From: Trichopria drosophilae
Taxonomy: Eukaryota; Arthropoda; Insecta; Hymenoptera; Diapriidae
NCBI GenBank assembly: GCA_030407085.1
Contig: CM059584.1
Span: 100,377,001 to 100,441,000, forward strand
Length of the DNA: 64,000 nt
Direction: 5' to 3'
The notes below the pieces were generated by a model. That model saw nothing but the letters and a program-made list of their open reading frames with translations. It searched no databases and had not been told where the DNA came from. Of the stretch, positions 35,911 to 46,775 are shown one piece after another. The position numbers and the translations under genes were made by a program. How positions within the stretch are numbered: position 1 is the stretch's first letter; the number at the start of each line of letters is the position of its first letter.

Positions 35911-36008
35911 CAATTATCGTCAGAAATAATTATTAATAGCAGCTCAATAAATCACTATTGCAATTATCGTCAGAAATAATTATTAATAGCACCTCAATCA
36001 ATCACTAC
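35911..36008 (+). repeat. Tandem duplication, two 50-base units
   Basis: CAATTATCGTCAGAAATAAT followed by TATTAATAGCA, CTCAAT and AATCACTA occurs twice head to tail, at 35911 and 35961. There are only a few differences (CAGCTCAATAA against CACCTCAATCA). A recent local duplication inside the host MITE. Confidence 0.85.
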
Positions 36009-36054
36009 ACTACAAAATGATAATCGGTTTTGGTCCACCACAATGGAAGGTCGG

Positions 36055-36743
36055 TGTTGATTTATGCGTTTGAATATTTCGCGCCGATTCATTAACTGCT
36101 TTAGTGTACGAACGCATCACTTTGTCGTTCGCGGCGATTTTACAGATTATTTGGCGCATGCGTGCGGCACCCACTCCGATTCGGTATTAATCACGCAATC
36201 GATGTGTGAGCAAGTGAGTAGCAGAACAGACTGAACGATCTATACGCAAATCGATAAAATTAATTCGTTGTATCCACGGAGAAAAATGACTCCGCTGGAT
36301 TAGCTGATTCATATCAGCTAAAATTTTCGGCTGGAATTGCCGAAAATATATGCAATTTTAGCTGTTTTGATTCTGCTAATGTAGCCTTAACCCTACTCAA
36401 TTCGCGCTTAGCTCAAAATTTCCGCTACATTAGCAGATTTGTTCCGTTAAATTTGCGGACTTTTTCAGTAAATTTAGCTGAAATTATTGGCTATCCCTAC
36501 CGGAATTCCAACAGCTGTCCCTATAGGATAAAATTGGTAGAATCTGCGGATTTTTCGGCTGATTTTGCTGATTATTTTTCTCCGTGTCTCAGTGTGCTCA
36601 ATAGAGAAAAGTACTGTGGAATTACATCCCGTGCCAATTCATTGGAACTCGGTTCCCTCGTCGCAGTTTTTTCTCACTCTCTCTCACTTTCTCGCATGTG
36701 AAGACGGTCATGACTCGGCGACCACCTAACCCATTCAAGAACA
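36055..36743 (+). repeat. 5' LTR of the BEL/Pao element (with MITE inside)
   Basis: Begins TGTTGATTTATGCG and ends CATTCAAGAACA. Apart from the MITE at 36275-36586 it matches 38259-38630 almost base for base (differences include a 2-base indel in AGACTCTGAACG against AGACTGAACG). The CTCACTCTCTCTCACTTTCTC pyrimidine tract is shared. Confidence 0.9.
36275..36586. mobile_element. CACGG-ended MITE inserted in the 5' LTR
   Basis: The left end CACGGAGAAAAATGACTCCG and the right end, on the other strand CACGGAGAAAAATAATCAGC, match for 14 bases. The undisturbed 3' LTR reads GTTGTATCTCAGTG, while here GTTGTATC and TCTCAGTG flank the element, so the target duplication is the 2 bases TC. The interior is rich in TTAGCTGA, TTTTCGGCTG and CATTAGCAGA words in both orientations. 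Ends in CAC and a 2-base duplication are reminiscent of CACTA/CMC-type DNA transposons; that assignment is an inference. Confidence 0.85.
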
Positions 36744-37254
36744 TTTGGCGATCTTGCCAGGATCGTGACGGATTTTGTGTGTGAGTGCCCTCGTGAACAA
36801 CACGAATACTCTGTGATACATTCATTTTTTACGCTCTTTGTGCTGTGCGATTTCGAACATTTATTTTCTCCGAAAACGTGCACGTCATATTGGCCACGCT
36901 ACGCTTCGAAAACCGCCATTTTGAGGACGCTGCTGACGTCATCGAGTCCGCTTCTTCTTCATGCGCCTGCTGCTCCTCTTCATTGCCGATTCTCCGCTCG
37001 CCGCCGCATTAAGCCGCCGCTACACCAGGCCGTCACCGCTGCCGCTCGGGCCCCGACGTTCGCCAATACCTCGACGCTCCAGTGGATTCTTCGATAGCAC
37101 TGTCATTGCTTCGTTGCTGTTTGGATCTCCGGTACTGCCAGTGAATTTCAACAGCTTGGATCCATCTTCAGTCTTTATTAGAGAAATCCACGTTAGTGAC
37201 GCAGCCTCGACATTATCGACATCACTCTGCTTGAGCACCAAACTCGATCTCGAA

Positions 37255-37835
37255 ATGGCTGCTGCTGTAACGGCTACTGACCTTATCATCCAAATTGAGG
37301 CGATCATGCTCGAGATCCACAAGGTATCCCAACGTGTGCCGATCGGAACAGAACGCACTGCGGGCCGAATCAAGGTTCGATCATCTGAAAGGACTTTGGA
37401 TTCAATGCTGTGACCTCCATCAACGAACCAGAGAGGTTGCTTCCAAAGAAGAAATCAACACTCTGACTTATTCCACCGACCAGCGATTCCTGTCATTTGA
37501 GAATGCCTACTTCGACATGTTGGGTGACCTCGAAGACGCCCTTGAGCACCTCCCGTCACGTGCGATCTCCAGTCCGGCAATATCTAACTCTGCGTTGCAC
37601 GGCTTCGACCATCACCATGTTCAACGAAATATGGTTTTACCTTCTATTTCTCTTCCTAAATTTAATGGCCGTCCTGATAGTTGGACTAATTTTTGTAATT
37701 ATTTTAAATCTTTAGTTATAAATAATACGACTCTCGACAACTTACAAAGATTCCATTATTTAAAATCATCGATGGACTCTGAACCAGCCGCGTTGATTAA
37801 TCATATTATGCTGTCTGACACTTCTTTTATGGGTG
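37255..37835 (+). pseudogene. Broken gag-like gene of the BEL/Pao element
   Basis: The likely start is the ATG at 37255, opening a frame with MAAAVTATDLIIQIEAIM that stops at 37413. The family-like frame continues one base over from about 37345 and reads on past 37700, so a single-base frameshift breaks the gene. The second part contains PSISLPKFNGRPDSWTNF and LQRFHYLKSSMDSEPAALI. This corresponds to the Pao/BEL gag region annotated as DUF1759 (LPKF.G....W..F...F, then K..YL......G.A..LI). Homology stops near 37835 where the internal deletion begins. No zinc-knuckle or protease region follows. The product would have formed the particle shell of the retrotransposon; it is not functional here. 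Confidence 0.75.
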
Positions 37836-38258
37836 ATTCTTCGATAAGAGGTTTTGAGTCCATAGTGGTTTCGGCCAAGGAGAAAAGTTGGAGTTTTTTC
37901 GTTAAACACTCATATTACGATTTTAGTCCCATTTATGTACCTTCACGGAAAAAACAGTGGCATAAGAATTACGAAATAATGGGGTATTTTCTACTCCAGC
38001 GCTGGTGTAAAACATAGTGGCGTTGAATCTACGCCAAGCTCTCGTAGTCGATACGCCAACCATGGCGTAGCATGTGTTGACGTTAATACCGCGCAAAATT
38101 GCCTCTTTTGATATGTTTATCGTGAGCTTGTTATTTTTATTTGAAATGAATGAATTATATACCAATTGTGTGTGAATATGTGTTATTTATGTCTTTTTTC
38201 AGGTTAGTACATCTCAAATTAAGGTTTGAGGTTAACTGACCTGTCAAATAAAAAACCA

Positions 38259-38630
38259 ATTTATGCGTTTGAATATTTCGCGCCGATTCATTAACTGCTT
38301 TAGTGTACGAACGCATCACTTTGTCGTTCGCGGCGATTTTACAGATTATTTGGCGCATGCGTGCGGCACCCACTCCGATTCGGTATTAATCACGCAATCG
38401 ATGTGTGAGCAAGTGAGTAGCAGAACAGACTCTGAACGATCTATAAGCAAATCGATAAAATTAATTCGTTGTATCTCAGTGTGCTCAATAATGAAAAGTA
38501 CTGTGGAATTACATCCCTTGCCAATTCATTGGAACTCGGTTCCCTCGTCGCAGTTTTTTCTCACTCTCTCTCACTTTCTCGCATGTGAAGACGCTCACGA
38601 TTCGGCGACCACCTAACCCATTCAAGAACA
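38259..38630 (+). repeat. 3' LTR of the BEL/Pao element (5' end clipped)
   Basis: Starts at ATTTATGCGTTTGAATATT, five bases into the LTR as defined by the 5' copy, and ends CATTCAAGAACA next to GTCGG. It preserves the uninterrupted site into which the MITE of the other LTR inserted. No polypurine tract of the usual kind precedes it. Confidence 0.85.
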
Positions 38631-39158
38631 GTCGGTTTTGGACCACTCTGACACTTATCTTACAGGTGCTCTTCATTCGCTAATAGCCAGAAAGGGAATC
38701 CAATTTTAATTGCAGGCGTTCAAACCAAGTCTACAGGAAACAAAAAAAATTGTACTTTTCAATTTGTTTGTAATCAAATAAGCATTACAAACTAGAGTCT
38801 AATGAACCTCAAAAATTGATTCCACCTTTGTCAAAATACAATCAGCCGTGATAATTTTCGAATAAAATGGGAAAATGAGATGCAACCTATGACCAATTTG
38901 TCAATATTATGACTATGTTCCCGCTATACATCTATCAATTTAGATGGCCGCTCCAACTACGAGAAACACAGGGAGGGAGGGGATCGGTATGGGACCATTC
39001 TCCCCAACTTTCATTTTGGCTGATCAACAATACATTTCAATCCGTCGAAAATATCTGGGAAGATTATAAGGTCCCTGATTACCAATAAGGTTCTAGATTT
39101 AAAATATTCAAAGTGACAGTAGATTTTGGTCCTATACGTGAATACAGCTTAATCAAAA

Positions 39159-39540
39159 TCTTGATCAAAAATGGATCACAAAACCATCATTCGTCGATCT
39201 CAATCAAGTCGAAATTTGATTCTCAATCGTTTAAAGCGAGCATAAACAGATCATTTTTTGGCCATAAAATGAACCAAACAAGATCACTTTTTAATGTTCG
39301 CGCATCGACAACCATCTTCTCTACGTATTTAAATCTGATCAAAAGTTGACCATTTTTTTATCTTTATATACAAAAATTGGATCACTTTTCAATCTCCCGT
39401 AATTATAACTCAGATTGTTTTTTGGTTGTAAACTCGTCTAACTTTGGTCCTGAAATGTCTCAAATCTAGGATCCCATTTAGATCACATAAGGATCTGACC
39501 GACTTTGATCAAAATGTGATCAGATTTTGATCAACTTATT
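39159..39540. repeat. GATC-rich repeat block
   Basis: About thirteen GATC tetramers fall within some 380 bases, mostly as TTGATCAAAA, GATCACTTTT or TGATCAGATTTTGATCA. Chance would give one or two. Both orientations occur, so the block can fold. It is probably a degraded element with short internal subrepeats, like the GATTCTG block at 4.2 kb. Confidence 0.55.
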
Positions 39541-39739
39541 TTCTCATATTCCCGATTAACACTTCGATAACTTCCCTTGTAAGTTTGGACTGAGTGCAAA
39601 CATGGATTGTATGGAGTATAAGCTATTTTTTCCGCGTGTACAGTATGAAAATAATATATTACTAATTTAATAATTGTAACACAGCATGATATTAAAGCTA
39701 GCAATAAAATGAAATCTGTCAATAAAGAATGCATTTTCA

Positions 39740-40240
39740 TAGTATCATTATATTTTGATCCCCTGGTAATTCAGCATCAAATCCACCATCAACAAATGCG
39801 AATAAGTTAAGTACCCATACAAACCGTCTATTGTACTTTGGAAATAAAAACTTTCATCAATTTTGGACATCCAACGCTTCGGTGATAAGTCCTCATGAGC
39901 GCTGCAATAGGGTATAGAAACGTGAAGCCTCGTAAAAAAGTTAGTAAAGCAGCTAGGCAAAGTTTTATAACACAATCCTCGTCCGCTGGAAATTTTTCGA
40001 TCGCGGCGACAGTAGTCATAAAGACGAGCTCTGCCCGGTGATAAGGTTAGGCCGTTTAGCCGTATGGATTTAGCCGCGGTAGAATGCGCGACGTTAACCA
40101 ACTTTCTGCCGGATTTTCCCGAGGTAAGCTCCAGGTCGAGGATTATGAAAGTACGAAGTGAAATTGTCGTGGCACGCGCTCCCCAAATGCAGGCGGGGAC
40201 CGCAGATGCAAAAGGCGAAGCTGAAATGTAATTGCCCAAA
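39740..40240. other. GC-richer island with several open frames
   Basis: The island is open on the minus strand for 163 codons (39748-40239) and in a second minus frame for 63 codons (39828-40019). It also holds the plus-strand exon candidate listed separately. None of the translations shows a family motif that I recognise; the 63-codon frame has a hydrophobic stretch LCLAALLTFLRGF. Overlap on both strands suggests composition effects or conserved non-coding DNA. If any frame is real, the plus-strand exon has the better splice evidence. Confidence 0.3.
40064..40123 (+). CDS. Candidate first coding exon (20 codons)
   Basis: An ATG at 40064 opens MDLAAVECATLTNFLPDFPE and runs in frame to CCCGAG|GTAAGC at 40123/40124, a near-perfect splice donor. 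The peptide is acidic and well balanced in composition, unlike most chance frames nearby. Against it, the bases before the ATG (AGCCGT) are a weak start context, no TATA or initiator was found upstream, and no acceptor-linked second exon is identified. Read-through past the donor would end after 55 codons. Function unknown. Confidence 0.25.
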
Positions 40241-40744
40241 TGGCATTATAACGCTTGTTTATATAATGACGTCACTCTCAGGTTTGCCACCAATTTTAGT
40301 CAGACGTCACGAATGCTACTCGACTTTATCAAAAGGAAATTCTACGAAATTCTAACGCAACCTTTGCTCGAGTTAATTACATATTAAACTCATCGACGAT
40401 GTGATATATAAATAAAATATACATTAATATTTATTCTACAGAAAATATTTGCTATTGTCTAGGGACTCTTAGACTGTTCAAATAAATAAAATTAAATTAA
40501 TTTTTGTTGTGATGAGAAGTGAATCCTTCTTTTATTAAAGTGCTGATTATTGAAACTGAAAATAATAAGAAATGCACTGAAAACGGTGCACTAACTTTTT
40601 TATCTCTATCGTCCACTTCTCAATTAAAATAATATGAAAAATCATCGTTCATTATTTAACTCTCCTGAGCATCAGTTTTTTTTCCCAAAGGAAACAATTT
40701 TTAGTTTGGACGATTATATTCAAGAGGGTTAAACGCAATTGCTT

Positions 40745-40841
40745 ATCATTTAAGAAAATTAACGCAATTTTGGGCTGAAATTAAGCCTCACCTAAAGATG
40801 AATTTAAGATGTAACCATTTTAAGACTTATTTTTTTCTGTG
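40745..40841. mobile_element. One end of a CACAG-type MITE (truncated)
   Basis: TTAAGAAAATTAACGCAATT, TTGGGCTGAAATTAAGCC, TCACCTAAAGATGAATT and TTTTTTTCTGTG followed by TA match the right end of the elements at 44126-44774. The left half is missing. Confidence 0.65.
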
Positions 40842-41059
40842 TACGTAATCTCAACAATTTTCTTCTTTTCTGTTCATTCAGTAAAATTAATCGCACACCT
40901 GAAGAGAATTTAAACATAAATTTTCCTCTTTTCGTAAACGAGATTATGTAGCAGCGTTGAAAAATAGTAGGGCAAAATTTGGACCAGCTATTACATGACA
41001 ATTTCGACAAATTCCTCTCGAAACGTGACTTTTCAACGCTTAATGAAAATCTTTGAAAT

Positions 41060-41345
41060 ATAGTCAATCTGCGATATGAGGTCGGAAAGTTTCGACGAGT
41101 TTCCATACCGCAGTTTCAAATATGCACAGATGCGCGAAACACACCGGGTGCATGGAAATGTACCTGGAGACCTTCATGGCACGGTAACGATTCACATCCC
41201 GTATAAATCTGAAATGCAAATGGTAAATGCCAACCGTATCGGACCATCGTACGGTTTCTACGTCCGCACCTTTATAGAGGAAACTGAGGTGAACGCCGCT
41301 ATTTCTGCTCACGTCGAAATGTCCAATCACTTTACATTTTTACGC
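41060..41345. other. GC-richer island, open on both strands
   Basis: Frames of 95 codons (plus, 41076-41363) and 88 codons (minus, 41064-41330) overlap fully. Neither has a recognisable domain or convincing splice sites. Regulatory DNA or chance are both possible. Confidence 0.25.
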
Positions 41346-41690
41346 CTCTTGCAACTTGTCTAACTGTCTTGTCAATTAGGAAAGTACCATATTGCTAAAG
41401 TGTATATGTAAATATGATACTATGTATAATGTAATAATTCGCATATTTACTTCTCCATAAGTTGCATCGGACATGACATACTGGATTTCAATTAGTCTAC
41501 GTACGTCTATAATTTTATTTCGTAAATATAGAAACCTAATCAACGTTAATATTTATCTTAAAATATAGTGTATTTACAAAAAGAATATACTTTAATGAAT
41601 CGTACCATTACTTTCTCGAAATATGTCCTACGTTCAGATATTTTTGAAACAAATATTTTACGGTCAATGTAAGTAAATTCTAATTAAGTA

Positions 41691-42085
41691 CACTGACAAA
41701 AATTCTTAGTTTGTTGATTTGACTACTTTTTATAACTACCGAAAGTATTTCAATAGGTCCTCCACTGAATTTTCTAAGTTATAGTTACAACCATAAAGGA
41801 GTTAAATCAACAAAAAATTAAGTTATGGAAACGACATTTTGGCAGTTAATTCTACTATATTTAAAAACATTTTGTAGAGTTTAACTACCTGAAATACTAA
41901 AAACTATTCAACATGCCGGAGCGATATATTTCTAATTGAATTTAGCAGAACTACATTTTTAGTTGATTTAACTTCTTTACGATAGTAAATGCAACTTAGA
42001 AAATTGTCTTGAGCGTATCGAAGTACTCTGCGTAGTTAAAAAGTAGTCAAACCAACTAAGAATTGTTCTAGAAATTTTTTTCGCG
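41691..42085. mobile_element. MITE with about 140-base inverted arms
   Basis: The left arm begins at CACTGACAAAAATTCTTAG (TA just before). The right arm, on the other strand, has AATTCTTAGTTGGTTTGACT near its end. TTTGACTACTTTTTA, GAATTTTCTAAGTT, AGTTACAAC against GCATTTACT, and AGTTAAATCAAC pair in order. The whole element is about 395 bases with no coding frame. The arms differ at many positions, so it is fairly old. The right terminus (TTTTTTTCGCGG) is degraded. Confidence 0.75.
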
Positions 42086-43199
42086 GAATTATTTTTAGAG
42101 CAGCTATTGGCGGTTGCTTTTTTATTACATTAGTGCATGTCTTTTTGAGTTTTATGCATAGTATCGCATTTTTTGATCTCCAATCATTCGGCATACTTTT
42201 TCGTTTACAGGGTAAATAATATTAACTTAAGTAAAATAGTAAAATTAACAACATCAACAAAGTTATACTAACAAGAAAAGTATTTCGTTTAACTACTCTC
42301 GACTCAACTTAGTAGTAGAATTTGTCAAGTAAATGTCAAGTGTTTGTACCGATCCAAGATTCCATTCGACTGCGGCCAGTATCAACAATTATACGTCCAA
42401 AAAACACTTATTTGTAAATATTTATACGAAGTGAGGTAGGAATGTAAAATCCAATCAGCTATATTCTGAAATAGCAATTTTCAATTCTGACGATAAAAAA
42501 ACCGTGCATACAAAGAACTACGAAAATTGCAAGTGCATTGATATTCAATGTGTCATTTTGTGCTCTGCATTTTGTATTTAGAAAATCACTGAAGGTTCAT
42601 TAATCGGGATGGAAAATACTTTTTGTATTTTTCAAAAATACAAGGTTCTAATTTATGTAAAATGAAGAAGGTATTCTGTGACGAAACGTTCTAATTAAAT
42701 CTGGATTTCTCTACAAACGTTTTCCTAGGACCATCTCACAGAGAAAAAAATTGTAGGAATTCTCTTTTTTGAGAATTTTCTCAATATTTGTGAGAAAATG
42801 TTTGAAATTGTCATTTTTGGATAAACCAAAAAAAGGTTGGAAAATATCAACATCGTGCCACCTTATTGGGTTTAGGTATCTTGAAATTACATTTCCCGTA
42901 TACATTTTGACGTTTAAAGTCCACCAACACTCACACCTAATATAAATTAATTAGCCCATTCCGTTGCAAAAATCTCGTCGAAAACAAAATTTTATAATAA
43001 ACCCGACTTTTGATTTAAATAAGCGATTTGGTTTCTTTTTTGTTTTCAGTAAAGAGCGGATTCGTAAAGTTCAAAAAATTTTACGTCAGAAATGAATGGT
43101 TTAGAATGTGTTAAAAAATCGACAATACATGATAAATCGACTGTGAAAACTGCCATGAAAAATCATCCACTTTGTCCTCGTTGGTTTAAACATTACTAA

Positions 43200-43650
43200 T
43201 ACAAACGCATTGAATTACTCCATTATTGTCAGCTGATTGTCAAGAATTGAAATTCGGAATAATAAAGTTGCTTTGAAAATAACGAACATTGGAAATGTTC
43301 ATCGATTTTCACTCCACAACAATGCGTCATTTGGGATTTCAATGAATTCTAGCCCGGATTGGTCGAGCATTAGAGCATTCAGCAGTACCGTGAAACGCGT
43401 TACTTCCGGTACGGTAGTTTTCTCCGATCGAACGCAGTGTCAGAGTGTGGTCGTCATTCCCGACTTGTCTCGTGCGATGCTCTGAAACGACCAAGGTTGG
43501 ATTAAAACCCAAATAATTCTCTAGCGTATCGAGTAAACCGTTTCAAAGACACTCCAAGCAGATAACAAGAATTTACTCCAGAATATCCCCCACGACAGAG
43601 ATAATTCCGTTGCGACGCGTTTTAGTGCCGCCGAAATCTCATTCGTTTAT
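43200..43650. other. CpG-richer island
   Basis: Higher GC than the flanks, with one plus-strand frame of 82 codons (43237-43485) lacking any known motif. CCGTGAAACGCGTTAC and CCGGTACGG words give partial dyad symmetry near 43390-43415. Probably conserved non-coding DNA; a short exon cannot be excluded. Confidence 0.25.
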
Positions 43651-44125
43651 CGGTTAAGTTTTATGTTTCATTGTACAAAACGAGAGTTTCAATATTTGCT
43701 TCAGGTATCTCCAAAATAAGATAAAGAAAATGTACTAACTTAAGATCAAGAGATGTATAATAAATGAAATACGAATTGGAATTCTACTCATTATAACTGA
43801 ATGCTATGTTAAAAAGTTTTAACAAATATTTACTTTTACTTCATTAGTGATTATTATAATAGACGTATTTTTTCGAAAAATAAACAAATATTAGAAAAAC
43901 TTCATGAAATATAGAATAATAAGGTTGTTTATAAGGATGTTACGGTAAATAAATTATTCTAGTGTGTTTTAGTTTATGTACAATATGAAAAAACTCAGAA
44001 AGTGAAAATATATTAAGATAAAAGGTGATAAGATTTACGAGGCTTCTGTAATACGGATTCATGCCAGATGACACGTTCTCCATTAGGAACGAAATCTGAT
44101 AAAGAAACATAGTCTTCAAAAACTA

Positions 44126-44774
44126 CGCAGAAAAAAAGTCTTAAAATTGTTACATCTGAAATTAAGCACTGTAAAAGGCTTAATTTTAGTCTAAAATTGC
44201 GCTAATTTTCTTAAATTAAGTCAATATTTGCACTCACAGTCTTACTTTCCGACAGCAAAGTTTAATTTTAGTCGAGATTTATGCTTAAGTTAGAGAATTC
44301 TTATTTCCAACCTGAATATTGACTAAAAGTAAGTTTCCAAAACTAAAAACAAGGTTTTAAGCGCAAATGTTGACTTACATAGAAAAAAATAAGTCTTAAA
44401 ATTGTTACATCTTAAATTTATCATCAGATGAGGCTTAATTTAAGCCCGAAATTGCGTTAATTTTCATAAATTCAGTCAGTGTTTTGGCTTATGGCATCTA
44501 ATTTAGACGAATCTTATTTTACACCAAAATATCGGCTGAAAGACAGTTTTGTTGTCAGAAAGTAAGACTTTAAGTCTAAATATTGACTGAATTTAAGAAA
44601 ATTAACGCAATTTTGGATTGAAATTAAGCCTCACCTAATGAAGAATTAGATGTAACAATTTTAATACTCGTTTTTTTTTGTGTAATTTAAGAAAATGAGT
44701 ACAATTTTAGACTGAAATTAAGCCTTTTACAGTGCTTAATTTGAGATGTAACAATTTTAAGCCTTTTTTCTGTG
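44126..44774. mobile_element. CACAG-type MITE split by a copy of its own family
   Basis: The left end is CGCAGAAAAAAAGTCTTAAA and the right end, on the other strand CACAGAAAAAAGGCTTAAA. TA stands outside both (44124-44125 and 44775-44776). Arms of about 90 bases share AATTGTTACATCT, AAATTAAGCACTGTAAAAGG and TAAAATTG. The related element at 44378-44682 interrupts it. Removed, the host is about 340 bases. Confidence 0.8.
44378..44682. mobile_element. Inner CACAG-type MITE, nested in its relative
   Basis: The left end is CATAGAAAAAAATAAGTC and the right end, on the other strand CACAAAAAAAAACGAGTA, with TA outside each (44376-44377 and 44683-44684). Arms share TTAAAATTGTTACATCT, GAGGCTTAATTT, AAATTGCGTTAATTTTC and AAATTCAGTCA. 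At 305 bases it is the better-preserved member and defines the family length. Confidence 0.8.
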
Positions 44775-44999
44775 TATTAAGTGCGATTCGTAGTTCAAAT
44801 TAGATATTCTGGGATGTCGTTGGACTAAAAACTTTCGACGAAATATTAAGGTCAGTAGGACATGAAAAACTGTTCAATTTGTTAGCAGTTCTACATAAAT
44901 TCTACTCTAAAAGAATTCCCTATTCCATACATATGTAGGACACAAAATGTAAATAATGACGTAAATAATAAAGTCACATTTTCTAGTGTTGTAGTAATA

Positions 45000-46220
45000 T
45001 ACTCGCGCTGGAATAATCTCGCTTGAAATATTTTCAATTACCCGTCAGTGTATTTCCGCAAAAGTGGTCTCCCAGTTCTCAAATAAGCACACGTACGTAT
45101 AATAACCTCGGTGCATTAAACAGCATAAAACTTGCCGTTTCGTATTAATAAAAATGCTGATACCTCCCCGGGGTATTATATGGAATTGTCCGCTTCCTCG
45201 TATCCGGGAATTTTCCATTCCTCGCAATATTTCCGGGACTTACATTCTCGTCGACTGCATACAGTTTCACCTGTAAATAGTGGTTCACTCGGACAAGTAT
45301 ACTTAGGCTATTGTAATCACCATATGATACGAATGAAAGAGGAGTCGAAAGTTATCATCTTTTTCCCGTCTTGGAAGGTACGACGTCTTCTTTGACTATC
45401 GGATAAAAGGATAGATATCTCGACCGTCGCGTCGTCCCAGGATTAAATGGAAGAGAAGATTGGCCGTGGGATCCGACGGATGAAATGAATTTTCAATGCG
45501 AACCGAGATCGAAGACGCGGGCTGTTCGGATAAAGTATAGGGTAAAGGAGTCCTCTTTTCTTTTCTTCTAGTTCCTGGAAAATCAGATCTATCCTCTCGC
45601 TCGGTCCAGGAGGCCTTATCATTGTTCTCGGGTATTTCCGATGCCGACCGGAAAAGGCGAAAAAGAGCCACGAAGGGAAATAGGAATCCGAAAAGTGATA
45701 TCGCGACGCCACCATTGTCGGTGGTGGTGGCTAGTGGCCTCTTTTGGCTCGAAGACAACTTCTGCTAATCCTCCGTGCTCGCCGAATAACGTAACTCGCC
45801 TTGCATTTCCACTTTTCCTGCGGAAATGCCTTATGTAAACGCCCGAATATCCTCCCAACTACCAGCAGTTACGTCGCCTCGTTCTTCTTCTTTCTCCATC
45901 TCTCGTTATTTCTCTTTCCCGCTCGTATCCACCGAGTACTGCTCTTTGTCTCGTGGAAATCCTTTTCGATAAAATGCTTTCTATTTCCCTTTGCTGTTGA
46001 TTTCTTCACCCGCTGTACCTCCCCGTTGCCTTTGAAAAGTTCTTTGACCCTTTTTCCCTTCGAAAAATATTTATTCTATACCTATCTCCCTTTTTTTCGA
46101 GTTTCCTTTTCTGTGAAGAATCACAGTTTCCACCATTCTTGATTTTGTTGTGCTCCGTATCATTCGTAGTGCTCTTTCTCCTCTAAATCTACGTATTTCG
46201 ATTCGTACAACGTCAAGTTG
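45000..46220. other. Large GC-richer island with a pyrimidine-rich right half
   Basis: This is the longest non-AT-rich stretch not explained by transposons. At 45552-45571 the plus strand reads CCTCTTTTCTTTTCTTCTAG, an excellent acceptor, followed by 89 open codons to a stop at about 45838. That translation is arginine-rich and unlike any family. Minus-strand frames of 79-120 codons overlap it. From 45880 to 46140 the plus strand is a long CT-rich tract, which on the minus strand is GA-rich with GAGAGATGGAGAAAG. A regulatory region with GAGA-like content, or a terminal exon on the plus strand, are the options. Confidence 0.3.
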
Positions 46221-46775
46221 AGGAGTTCGACAATGAAAATATTTATTTATTATGATTAAAAAAAGAAGAACAATTACGTACCTCCATGTATAGTTAGAAA
46301 AATTATTGGTCAGCAACAAAAATTCTTAGCTGAAGTGCACAATGGAAGCAAAGACTGTAACACATTCTTTTGCATATAAATAGTGGTTTAAGATAGGCTT
46401 GATTCTTGAATAAATATAAATTCGTTTGCATTTTTTGTTGCATTTATTTTCGAGGATAACATACCGGAATTTCAAATACGATTTGAAATAGCACTAAACT
46501 TTGTATGTATGTGACCTTTTGAACGAAGTGATATTTGTCATTAGGATGTTTGGCATTTAGTAGAAATACATAATCCTCTTCAAAAACACAATACTTGGAT
46601 TTATATATTTACGTTAGGCAACCAAGATTTAAAATTGGTAATTTGGAAGTCGATTTTTCGAATCGCATTGACAAATTTTCAGCAACTCTGATCATGAATA
46701 TGAAATTGGAATACAGAATTCATAATGTCGGATTTAAGGAATTGACAATGGCGTATTTATATAATTGAAGGACTA

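Larger units (their letters stand above)
36050..38635 (+). mobile_element. Deleted BEL/Pao retrotransposon with both LTRs
   Basis: The 5-base word GTCGG stands at 36050-36054 and again at 38631-38635, bordering the element as its target duplication. The 5' LTR is 36055-36743, which includes a MITE of 312 bases. The 3' LTR is 38259-38630. Without the MITE they are about 375 and 372 bases and nearly identical, but the 3' LTR lacks the first five bases (TGTTG). TTTGGCGATCTTGCC directly after the 5' LTR is the likely primer-binding region. The body keeps only a gag-like segment with the DUF1759-type pattern of Pao elements; protease, reverse transcriptase and integrase are missing. The deletion seems to run from about 37835 to the start of the 3' LTR, and unrelated sequence, including a CACGG-type MITE end, occupies 37850-38258. 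Confidence 0.85.
35688..38650. mobile_element. Older inverted-repeat element that hosts the BEL/Pao insertion
   Basis: TGGTCCAAAACCGACC at 35689-35704 has its complement GGTCGGTTTTGGACCA spanning the BEL insertion point (36049-36054 continued at 38631-38645). A second copy of the arm, ATCGGTTTTGGTCCACCA, lies at 36022-36040. Removing the BEL element leaves roughly 380 bases with inverted ends, which fits a MITE. The outer limits are approximate. Confidence 0.5.

Noticed and set aside
45572..45838. 89-codon exon after a strong acceptor
   Set aside because: Composition is arginine-rich and unlike a folded protein, and frames on the other strand are equally open. Kept only as an observation on the island.
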